A stretch of DNA of 64,000 nucleotides from Acidobacteriaceae bacterium (lineage in GTDB: Bacteria; Acidobacteriota; Terriglobia; Terriglobales; Acidobacteriaceae). Within the stretch, counting starts at the first letter, position 1. The number at the start of each line of letters is the position of its first letter. Location: contig JARLFX010000077.1 of assembly GCA_031296355.1 (NCBI GenBank), positions 1-64,000 of the forward strand, in the 5' to 3' direction. Of this stretch, positions 36,013 to 42,884 are shown piece by piece. A program made the position numbers and the translations under genes. A model generated the notes under the pieces. That model had not been told where the DNA came from. It was given only the letters and a program-made list of their open reading frames with translations, and searched no databases.

Positions 36013-36143
36013 CGCCGTATATGAGTGCCAGAACAAAATAGGTCATGTAGCGCCGCGGAAGCAGCGGTACGTGGCGGTGTAAAAGCCAGGCCACCGCCGG
36101 GATTGGTTTCCATGGACAGTTGAGCATAGGAGGTGTGTACAAG

Positions 36144-36250
36144 ATGGAGCTATACGGTCGGGTACGGCGAGCAGTTCGAACTGGCCTATGCAAAGCATGG
36201 TGCGCGTGAAATAAAATATGTGAAGGTCGAGGAGATTGTCAATGTTGCGG
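36144..36250 (+). mobile_element. IS21-type istA start, remnant
   Basis: AGGAGG (36128-36133) precedes ATG 36144, which reads MELYGRVRRAV, the typical start of IS21-family IstA transposases. The frame then diverges (RTGLCKAWCARNKIC) and no further transposase sequence follows. It is a small scar of an IS21 insertion in the 423-base spacer. Confidence 0.5.
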
Positions 36251-36362
36251 AGATGTGTCGGTAGTGTCCAGAGTTTTTCGCACTTTTTGAATTTGTCGAG
36301 GATAACGTAGGATATTTTTTGCACATACGGCATTACTCGATTTTGACGTAATGCATTTAGAA

Positions 36363-36376
36363 TGGTAACGTTTACA
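36363..36376 (+). promoter_or_regulatory. LacI-type operator upstream of the second GH2 gene
   Basis: TGGTAACGTTTACA differs at two positions from the symmetrical TGTAAACGTTTACA and has the central CG common in LacI-family sites. It lies 59 bases before the GTG at 36436. Confidence 0.55.
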
Positions 36377-36435
36377 CTCGATATCCATTGCTGATTGTAA
36401 ATGGTGTAACGTATCCAGAAAGCCAGGAGGAATGT

Positions 36436-38937
36436 GTGCCCGACCTCACCCGTCGTCAGCTTATTAAATCAAGTCTTGCCGTGTCAGCCGGATCGATTCT
36501 GCCGACGATGCCTCTTGCAGCAGAAGCAGTAGCATCTATCGCTTCAGAAAAGAACGCGGTAGCCCCTGCTAAAGCGACGTCTCGCGAACGTCTATTGATG
36601 GATTTCAATTGGAAGTTTTCTCTTGGCAATAGTTGTGATCCTGCAAAAGATGCAAGCTATGGCGAACTCGCACACATGAATACCTTTGCTAAGGCTGACT
36701 CTATTGTCCAGGCGAAGACGAAATTCGACGACAGTTCTTGGCATACAGTTGATCTCCCGCACGACTGGGCTGTCGATCTTCCCTTTATTTCCATCGCGTC
36801 GAATATCGCGCATGGTGCGAGGCCGATCGGAAGGGAATATCCTGAGACAAGTGTGGGTTGGTATCGCAAGACATTCAACCTTTCAAGTGCTGACAAAGGC
36901 AAGCGTATTCAGATTCAGTTTGACGGCATTTTTCGCAATGCCATAGTGTTTCTCAATGGTCACTACATTGCGACGAACTTTAGTGGGTACGCGCCACTTC
37001 TGCTGGATATAACCGACTGGGTAGAGTTAGATCAACCCAATATCCTCGCAGTGCGAGTCGACGCCACACTGGGGGAAGGATGGTTCTACGAGGGTGCAGG
37101 TGTTTATCGCCATGTCTGGCTTATTAAGAGCGATCCTGTGTATCTTATCGAATGGGGAACCTGGATTCGCAGCGATGTCACTGACGCAATTGCACAGATC
37201 AAACTTGGATCAGAGGTAAAGAACTCATCCGATAGTGCCAAGAATATTTATGTTACCTGGGAGTTGCTAGATCCCACCGGTAACAGAGTGGCCACAGCAC
37301 GTTCGGAAGACTTCAATCTCCTCCCAGGGTGCACATATGCATTTGAAGGTCATACCTTACTCCACAATCCCGTTCTCTGGTCCCTCGCAAATCCAACCTT
37401 ATATAAAGCTGTTGCCACAGTACAGTGGGGTAGTACTAACCTCGACAGTGACCACACATCCTTCGGTATTCGCACTATCCGTTTTGACTCGGATAAAGGC
37501 TTCTTCCTCAATGGCAACCCAGTCAAGATTAAGGGTACCTGCTGCCATCAGGACCACGCCGGCATCGGCGTGGCACTTCCTGATCGTGTTCAGTACTTTC
37601 GTATGGAGCGACTTAAATCAATGGGCTCCAATGCGCTACGCACCTCGCACAACCCACCCACCCCTGAGCTGATGGACGCCGCCGATACGCTAGGTATGCT
37701 TGTGATGTGCGAAACTCGCATGATGGACGCTAGTCCCGAGGGCCTAAGCCAGCTTGAGCGTATGATCCGTCGCTTTCGCAACCATCCTTCCATCTTTATA
37801 TGGTCGCTTGGCAATGAAGAACCTGAGCAGGGTACTGACATTGGCGCGCGCATCGTCACGACAATGAAGCACCTCGCACACGAACTTGATCCCACGCGGC
37901 CTTGTACCGTTGCTATGAATGGCGGCTATGGAACAGGCGCCTCGCGCGTTGTGGACGTTCAGGGCTTTAACTATCATGAGCACTCCATCGAGAAGTTTCA
38001 CCACGATTTTCCCCACCAACGGTTGATCGGTACCGAAACCGCGAGCACTGTATCAACGCGTGGCATCTATGAGAACGATAAGGCAGCGGGGTACGTTAGT
38101 GCTTACGACACGAATACGCCACCATGGGCATCTACTGCTGAAAGCTGGTGGAAATTTTATGATGAGCACGAATTTTTGGCCGGAGGCTTCGCCTGGACCG
38201 GTTTCGATTACCGTGGTGAGCCTACACCCTACGGTTGGCCCTGCGTGAGTTCGCACTTCGGAATTATGGACACTTGTGGTTTTCCCAAAGATGCCTACTT
38301 CTATTACCAGTCGTGGTGGGGGAGTGAACCAGTGCTCCACCTCTTTCCGCACTGGAATTGGCCCGTCAGCAAACAAGGGCAGGAGATCGATGTCTGGTGT
38401 TATACGAATCTTACATCTGTCGAGCTTTTTGTTAACGGGACCAGCCAGGGTGTGCAGAAGGTGCTTCGTAACACCCACGTGGAATGGAAAGTGAAATATC
38501 AACCGGGCGTTATTGAGGTGCGCGGCAGCAAAGATGGGGAAACTGTCATGACTGCGAAGCGTGAGACTACAGGCGAACCTGCGAAAATTGTTCTACGCCC
38601 AGATCGTTCTCAGATCAATGCAGACGGTAATGATGTCACTATCATCGCAGTTGAAGTGCAGGATGCACAGGGCCGTCTTATGCCGATTGCTTCCAATGAC
38701 ATCGCCTTTCAGGTTGAGGGTCTGGGTAAATTACTTGGGGTCGGTAATGGGGATCCCAGTAGCCATGAATCCGACAAGGCTAACCACCGTAAGGTCTTCA
38801 ATGGCTTGGCGCAAGTCATTATTCAATCATTCAGGCAGCTCGGCTCTATAACCATACAGGCCACTTCGCCAGGCCTTGAAAGCTCCACTGTCGTCATTGC
38901 CACGCATGAAAACACGCTGGCCTTACCGCTCATATAG
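36436..38937 (+). CDS. Glycoside hydrolase family 2 (beta-galactosidase-like), Tat-exported
   Basis: Start GTG 36436 is chosen because AGGAGG lies 5 bases upstream (36425-36430) and a Tat motif follows at once (TRRQLIKSSLAVSAG); the frame is open to 36388. The 833 residues have the same order as the GH2 at 9751: sugar-binding jelly roll (DLPHDWAVDLPF), Ig-like, TIM barrel, Ig-like tail. Acid/base is E461 (IWSLGNEEPEQ) and nucleophile E534 (LIGTETAS). It would remove terminal beta-linked sugars in the periplasm. The two genes are paralogues with strong conservation in the barrel but different flanks. The operator upstream and the convergent LacI gene suggest shared control. Confidence 0.93.
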   Translation: MPDLTRRQLIKSSLAVSAGSILPTMPLAAEAVASIASEKNAVAPAKATSRERLLMDFNWKFSLGNSCDPAKDASYGELAHMNTFAKADSIVQAKTKFDDSSWHTVDLPHDWAVDLPFISIASNIAHGARPIGREYPETSVGWYRKTFNLSSADKGKRIQIQFDGIFRNAIVFLNGHYIATNFSGYAPLLLDITDWVELDQPNILAVRVDATLGEGWFYEGAGVYRHVWLIKSDPVYLIEWGTWIRSDVTDAIAQIKLGSEVKNSSDSAKNIYVTWELLDPTGNRVATARSEDFNLLPGCTYAFEGHTLLHNPVLWSLANPTLYKAVATVQWGSTNLDSDHTSFGIRTIRFDSDKGFFLNGNPVKIKGTCCHQDHAGIGVALPDRVQYFRMERLKSMGSNALRTSHNPPTPELMDAADTLGMLVMCETRMMDASPEGLSQLERMIRRFRNHPSIFIWSLGNEEPEQGTDIGARIVTTMKHLAHELDPTRPCTVAMNGGYGTGASRVVDVQGFNYHEHSIEKFHHDFPHQRLIGTETASTVSTRGIYENDKAAGYVSAYDTNTPPWASTAESWWKFYDEHEFLAGGFAWTGFDYRGEPTPYGWPCVSSHFGIMDTCGFPKDAYFYYQSWWGSEPVLHLFPHWNWPVSKQGQEIDVWCYTNLTSVELFVNGTSQGVQKVLRNTHVEWKVKYQPGVIEVRGSKDGETVMTAKRETTGEPAKIVLRPDRSQINADGNDVTIIAVEVQDAQGRLMPIASNDIAFQVEGLGKLLGVGNGDPSSHESDKANHRKVFNGLAQVIIQSFRQLGSITIQATSPGLESSTVVIATHENTLALPLI

Positions 38938-39035
38938 CGCGACTAGGTCGGGTTTGAAGTGGGCCATCAAGTGAGTCCCGGTATTGGAACTCGGCAGCAT
39001 TTACAGTGGCTAGGTTACCAATGAAGGAGAAGAAA

Positions 39036-39115
39036 ATGAAGGTATCGTGTCGAGCATTTATGGCTGGCAGTGCAGCCCTCCTAGCGTCGCCCTATAAAGA
39101 AAACACTAACCTACC
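39036..39115 (+). pseudogene. Signal-peptide stub of a lost exported protein
   Basis: AAGGAG precedes ATG 39036 by 6 bases. The product starts KVSCRAFMAGSAALLASPY, a good export signal, but the frame then runs antisense into the end of the LacI gene and stops at 39254. It looks like the 5' end of an exported enzyme gene cut off by a rearrangement. Confidence 0.4.
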
Positions 39116-40126
39116 TCAATTCCGGGATTTCTTCTGCGCTGCTCCTGTGGATGCGCGAATGACTAGTTGGGGAACTATTGCTGGAGTACGCGAATTAGCC
39201 CCCGTTCCTCTTCCGGCATGCAATGCGAAGAAGGCTCTGGTGGCGATCTCCTGACGAGAAAGGTTCAGGGTCGTCAGCGCCGGTTGGATGAGCTCATCGA
39301 GAAATAGGTCATCGAAGCCAATCACAGACAATTCTTCCGGCACTTTGCGACCCAGACGGTTAGCGGCCTGTAGCACACCAATGGCGGTCATATCGTTGGA
39401 GCAGACCACAGCAGTAGGCTGCGGGTGCAGGGAGAAAAGACGCTCTGCGGCGAACTGTCCTCCCGTAATCCGGTGATCGCCTTCGATGAGCCAATCATCT
39501 CGGAACGGCAATTTGCAGGATTTCATGGCTGCTAAGAACGCTTTACGGCGACGAACTGCGGAACTCAGCGATGGTGGTCCCGCTACAAACGCAATTTGCT
39601 TATGACCCAGCATCCGAAGGTGATCAACAGCTTCGCGGAAGCAGCGGTCGTAGTCAATTCCAATATTCTGGAAATTTCCAATTACAAGTGGCTGATTGAG
39701 GAAAACGACGGATACGCCTGACTCCCGAATTTTCGCAAGTGCTGTGGTGCTGACCTCAGAGGTCAAGACGGCAAGTCCATCAACTCCTCGTTCCAGCAAA
39801 CGCCTCACACTTGCGAGCAGACGGGGTTCGCTGTAGCCCGTGTTGGCAAACGTGACGTCGATCCCGTGCTGGGTGGCCAGCGATTCGAAGTGTTCGATGA
39901 GGTCAGGGAAAAAAGGGTTACGAATATCGGAGACAATAATCCCATACAAATTGGTGCGGCCGGAGCGCAGGCTGCGTGCGCTGTGGTTAGGCACGTAATT
40001 GAGATCTTCGATCGCCTTCTGGACCCGTGCGGCTGTACTCTCCCGAACCTTATTGGAACCATTGAGAGCGCGCGAAACAGTAGCGCTAGACACACCTGCT
40101 CTACGGGCAACGGAGAGAATATCCAT
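39116..40126 (-). CDS. LacI-family transcriptional regulator
   Basis: This 336-residue regulator begins with the LacI helix-turn-helix (ILSVARRAGVSSATVSRAL) and the hinge-helix region (NYVPNHSARSLRSGRTN). A periplasmic-binding-protein-like sensor domain follows (GIIVSDIRNPFFPDL, GVDGLAVLTSE, VVCSNDMTAIGVLQAA, LSVIGFDDLFLDELIQP). It should bind a sugar and release DNA. AGGAGG is upstream but 13 bases from the ATG, which is long. As the only local regulator of this class, it is the best candidate for the six TGTAA-N4-TTACA-like sites in the island. It is convergent with the second GH2 gene. Confidence 0.92.
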   Translation of the reverse strand: MDILSVARRAGVSSATVSRALNGSNKVRESTAARVQKAIEDLNYVPNHSARSLRSGRTNLYGIIVSDIRNPFFPDLIEHFESLATQHGIDVTFANTGYSEPRLLASVRRLLERGVDGLAVLTSEVSTTALAKIRESGVSVVFLNQPLVIGNFQNIGIDYDRCFREAVDHLRMLGHKQIAFVAGPPSLSSAVRRRKAFLAAMKSCKLPFRDDWLIEGDHRITGGQFAAERLFSLHPQPTAVVCSNDMTAIGVLQAANRLGRKVPEELSVIGFDDLFLDELIQPALTTLNLSRQEIATRAFFALHAGRGTGANSRTPAIVPQLVIRASTGAAQKKSRN

Positions 40127-40216
40127 GACGTGTTGACCGCCTCCTTATTGCGGTGGACGCATTGCTACGGTGTTGGCGCTTGTCCTTCACCGCACCTATT
40201 CTACATTCGACATCTA

Positions 40217-40230
40217 TGAAATCGATATCA
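40217..40230 (-). promoter_or_regulatory. Possible autoregulatory operator of the LacI gene
   Basis: TGAAATCGATATCA is palindromic at 12 of 14 positions with a central CG. It lies 91 bases upstream of the LacI start. It differs from the other sites in its arms, so the link is weak. Confidence 0.25.
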
Positions 40231-40380
40231 GACAAATTTGTCCGTTCGGAAGGCGATTCTTGTCAATAGCGCTTCTGGGCGGAGATCCGGTTGCACCGGG
40301 CCAAGGAGCTCCTGATGCAAGTCGTCGAATGTTGTCACAATCCCAATTACCGTACCCTACGTTGTGCTTATAGTCGCTGC

Positions 40381-40406
40381 CTAGCCAATCATCAATGATT
40401 GGCTAG
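40381..40406. repeat. Perfect 12-bp inverted repeat
   Basis: CTAGCCAATCAT and ATGATTGGCTAG flank a 2-base centre. No T-run follows on either strand. It could be a strong hairpin, a protein site or an IS scar. It lies in the 650-base gene-free stretch upstream of the LacI gene. Confidence 0.6.
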
Positions 40407-40465
40407 ATGTCCGGGTTTGAATATTTTCTGAGAACAGTTCTACATGGCAAGCGTCATCCTGGATT

Positions 40466-40641
40466 GGAATGCCCGGCGAATTTTGTACCAGTTGAAATGA
40501 TAAAAACTGGTACAAGAGGAGCAGGGTATGGCGGATGACGAAGCGCCTCCGGCGCTAGGCGAGCGAAAGTCCGCAATGCTTAGGAGGGGATGGGAAGTAT
40601 CAACTGTTTGTACTTGTTCACATCCGCTACTTTCCACATAA
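40466..40641 (+). mobile_element. Two facing IS ends and a truncated IS frame
   Basis: The right-end sequence (GGAATGCCCGGCGAATTTTG, 40466-40485, then TACCAG) is followed 15 bases later by a second end starting CTGGTACAAGAGGAGCAGGG (40508-40527). From ATG 40528 a 37-codon frame (ADDEAPPALGERKSAMLRR) runs to a stop at 40641. Both ends share CTGGTACAA. The layout is a right end meeting a left end of one IS type, with nearly all internal sequence missing. Confidence 0.5.
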
Positions 40642-40649
40642 AGAAGTAA

Positions 40650-40775
40650 AAGGCGTGCTTGCTGTACATAAGCTCGACCGGCGTCATTCAGGATGACATT
40701 CTTGTGATCACGAATGAACAGCGGTCTGCCAACCAGCATTTACAGATATTGAATGCTTTTGGTCAGCGTTGCTGC
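40650..40775 (-). pseudogene. LysR-type regulator, helix-turn-helix remnant
   Basis: On the minus strand the sequence reads AATLTKSIQYL, a TAA in place of the expected Glu codon, then MLVGRPLFIRDHKNVILNDAG and RAYVQQARLLLLYVE. This is the second half of a LysR helix-turn-helix and its dimerisation helix. It begins directly at the stop codon of the small gene at 40776 and ends at the IS scar, so it is a truncated and nonsense-mutated fragment. Confidence 0.65.
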
Positions 40776-41204
40776 TTATTCATCGACTACGAGCGGCAGC
40801 TTATGCTGGTCGGCAAAGAAATGAATGAGGGCGCGGAGTGTCTCGCTCTTGTTGCCCTCAGCAAAGATCTCCCACGAGAGGCTCTTCAGGGTGTCGTCTG
40901 CTTCTTGCGGAAGACTCAGAAGTTGTCCTGTATCAATCTTGCGCGGCGCCAGCTTGGGCCAGCGGTCGCGATAGAACGCGGAAAACTCAGCCAGCAGCTT
41001 CTTATTGCCTTTAATGGTGGACAGTAGCTGAGCTATGGTCGGGCTGCGTTTCAACTGCAGTTTGTGGCCCAAAGCTTTTAGAAGCCGCATGGAACCGGCT
41101 GAATCCAAGGTGGCCCGTAAAAGAACTCGATTGGACGTTGCCTTGGCTTTGGTTGTCTTGACTTTCGATTTGCCCACAAGGGGCTTTTTTTTCGTAGCAC
41201 TCAC
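40776..41204 (-). CDS. Hypothetical protein, 142 aa
   Basis: The start is GTG 41204 with GAGG about 9 bases upstream. The first 30 residues are very basic (SATKKKPLVGKSKVKTTKAK). The rest is helical and charged (AQLLSTIKGNKKLLAEFSAFY, SLSWEIFAEGNKSETLRAL). There is no signal peptide or known motif. A basic tail plus a compact helical domain could bind nucleic acid, but I cannot assign a family. Its 3' end abuts a LysR remnant, so the last residues may not be original. A 24-base inverted repeat sits about 40 bases upstream. Confidence 0.5.
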   Translation of the reverse strand: MSATKKKPLVGKSKVKTTKAKATSNRVLLRATLDSAGSMRLLKALGHKLQLKRSPTIAQLLSTIKGNKKLLAEFSAFYRDRWPKLAPRKIDTGQLLSLPQEADDTLKSLSWEIFAEGNKSETLRALIHFFADQHKLPLVVDE

Positions 41205-41240
41205 GGTTGGTGTCCTCTGAAGTGATGGGAGAGAAATTTC

Positions 41241-41264
41241 GTCTACCGCGTAGACACGGTAGAC
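41241..41264 (-). promoter_or_regulatory. Inverted repeat upstream of the 142-aa gene
   Basis: GTCTACCG (41241-41248) and CGGTAGAC (41257-41264) form perfect 8-bp arms around CGTAGACA, which itself repeats the GTAGAC half-site. Three half-sites in 24 bases, 37 bases before the GTG, look like an operator. A related TGTCTAC half-site occurs near 42534. Confidence 0.5.
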
Positions 41265-41606
41265 ATCATATAAATGTTTCAGCGATCAATGCAAATAAAA
41301 TGTTCCAATTTGGGAGAACTTTCCCCTGGGTGTGGAACTGCTTGAATAGAAGTAGTTTACATCATTGATGTCTATTTCCGAGCAAACCCCATCGGCGGGG
41401 GTGGCATAAGTGTTTTTGTTTGTGTGATTTATGGGATTTTCAGTGGGGAAGTAGTGGCCGCATCGAGGACTGATCTGGGAGCCGGACTGCAGGGCTACGG
41501 CAGGCAGCCCGTTAGCATTGCTGCACCGCAACACGGAGGAGGCCTTATGCGTCAATGCAATTGATTCATTAGCTGCCACGGAAGCAACGTTCCCTTTCTG
41601 TTTTCT

Positions 41607-41635
41607 ATTATCCTACGCTAGCGTAGGAATGTCAA
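41607..41635 (-). promoter_or_regulatory. Consensus promoter with a perfect palindrome in the spacer
   Basis: On the minus strand TTGACA (41635-41630) and GATAAT (41612-41607) are 17 bases apart. The spacer and -10 edge are filled by an 18-bp perfect palindrome, TCCTACGCTAGCGTAGGA (41611-41628). This is a tightly regulated promoter by design. The next confident minus-strand gene starts 400 bases downstream (41204); in between only a weak frame at 41286-41579 exists. Confidence 0.6.
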
Positions 41636-41811
41636 GTTGCGACCGTATTTTTTCTTCCCCGTGGTTTGTGACTTTTTCCAGGAAGGGCGTTGCAGGAAAC
41701 GCTACCGGGTGTCTCACTGGGGCAGATAGTGGAATAACGGGCCCAGGCCGTTCGCAGCGTAGGAGTGGACTCTCTTCTCGAGAAAAGATCAAAAGTCTAC
41801 ACTCTCGCAAA

Positions 41812-41844
41812 AAGGGAAAGGGCCACGGGGTAGCCCTTTCCCTT
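41812..41844 (-). terminator. Intrinsic terminator after the 108-aa gene
   Basis: AAGGGAAAGGGC (41812-41823) and GCCCTTTCCCTT (41833-41844) are perfect 12-bp arms with a 9-base loop. On the minus strand the stem is followed by TTTTT. It lies 51 bases after the stop at 41896. Confidence 0.8.
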
Positions 41845-41895
41845 CTCTACGAATGCTGACACAAGCCGGTACGATCAGCAGGATCGACGAATTGG

Positions 41896-42222
41896 TTAAG
41901 TATGGATCCGACGCATAGCGTAGAGGATATCCTCGGTCGGTGAAACTAGAAGCAGCTCTTCGGCTACCTGGAGGGAGAAACATTGTTTTGCTGAGAGATT
42001 TTGGGATTTACGCAGTCCGGCAAGAATGCTGGCAATGGATAACAAGGGAGCGCGGACCCGGCGCCGTTCGGAATAGATTGCACGTAGAAGTGCCTCTCTC
42101 TGCTCGAGAAGGGCGCGGAGTTTGCGAGGGGAAGGTTCATGTTTGCTTATCTGGGCGGTCAGAAGATCGAGACGCTCATTTAAGGCAGAGAGCTGAGATC
42201 GTGTACGTTTTGCAATGCCCAT
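41896..42222 (-). CDS. Hypothetical coiled-coil protein, 108 aa
   Basis: The product is almost all helix and rich in Leu, Glu and Arg (SQLSALNERLDLLTAQISKHE, KLRALLEQREALLRAIYSERRR), suggesting a coiled coil of about 60 residues. A less charged tail follows (SLQVAEELLLVSPTEDIL). The N-terminus is basic (GIAKRTRSQ). No signal peptide or membrane segment is seen. The gene ends in a good terminator, which supports it being real. I do not recognise the family; an accessory or regulatory role on a mobile element is only a guess. Confidence 0.5.
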   Translation of the reverse strand: MGIAKRTRSQLSALNERLDLLTAQISKHEPSPRKLRALLEQREALLRAIYSERRRVRAPLLSIASILAGLRKSQNLSAKQCFSLQVAEELLLVSPTEDILYAMRRIHT

Positions 42223-42884
42223 TTACATGTAGCCCCTAATGGATTCAGCTTCAGCATGGGCTGAGCCTTCGGAATGACATGAAGAATAAGTCCATGTTGC
42301 CAACTGTAGTTACTGGTGGTGCATCCCCTGCGATACAGGAAGATGCATGGATGTATGGCGGGGGCCACAGGCAATCGCTTTTACATCAAAGAGCCGCCCA
42401 GGGTTCCGCCGTAGGTTTGACTGCATCATCGCCCACCTTTTGATCCTCCGTATCGGAGAAGTGTAAACAGACTGCGAAGACAGCGAGGCGAGGTGTTAAA
42501 GCTGACAAAAGTATACATAACAGACATCGATACTGTCTACGTAACTAGTCATGGTCATGGGGACAGTTGTCCATTTCTACAGCTGTTGTCGAGACGGAAT
42601 TTGTGGTAGCCGCACGGTTAGTTACCCATCAGATGCGCCCATGCTAAAGTTTGCAGAATTAGGTTGCCTGTCGAGCAGGCGCTGGGTATTGCGAAATCGT
42701 AGGGCAGCTAGTTTAGCCTTCGAGCCATAGAACTGAAAGACTCAAAAGCTCTTCCTCTTTGGGTACGCGAAACGCATGGTGGTTATTTTCGATATTCGCG
42801 TATAGACATAATAGATGTAAATAGAGTATATAAATAGTGGGCGCAGAAAACCCAGCGCGCCGACTGTCTGTAGGAGATGCATAT
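42223..42884 (+). other. Long non-coding spacer before the Ig-like operon
   Basis: The 660 bases show no credible gene. AGACA (42522-42526) and TGTCT (42534-42538) form an inverted repeat resembling the one at 41241. GGACAGTTGTCC (42561-42572) is a near-perfect palindrome. The last 100 bases before the operon are A/T-rich (TATAGACATAATAG, GAGTATATAAATAG) and should hold its promoter, but no clear -35/-10 pair can be picked. Confidence 0.4.

Noticed and set aside
41286..41579. 97-residue minus-strand gene behind the palindromic promoter
   Set aside because: It has no ribosome site, an odd composition and no recognisable motif; it is kept only as an open question in the promoter finding.
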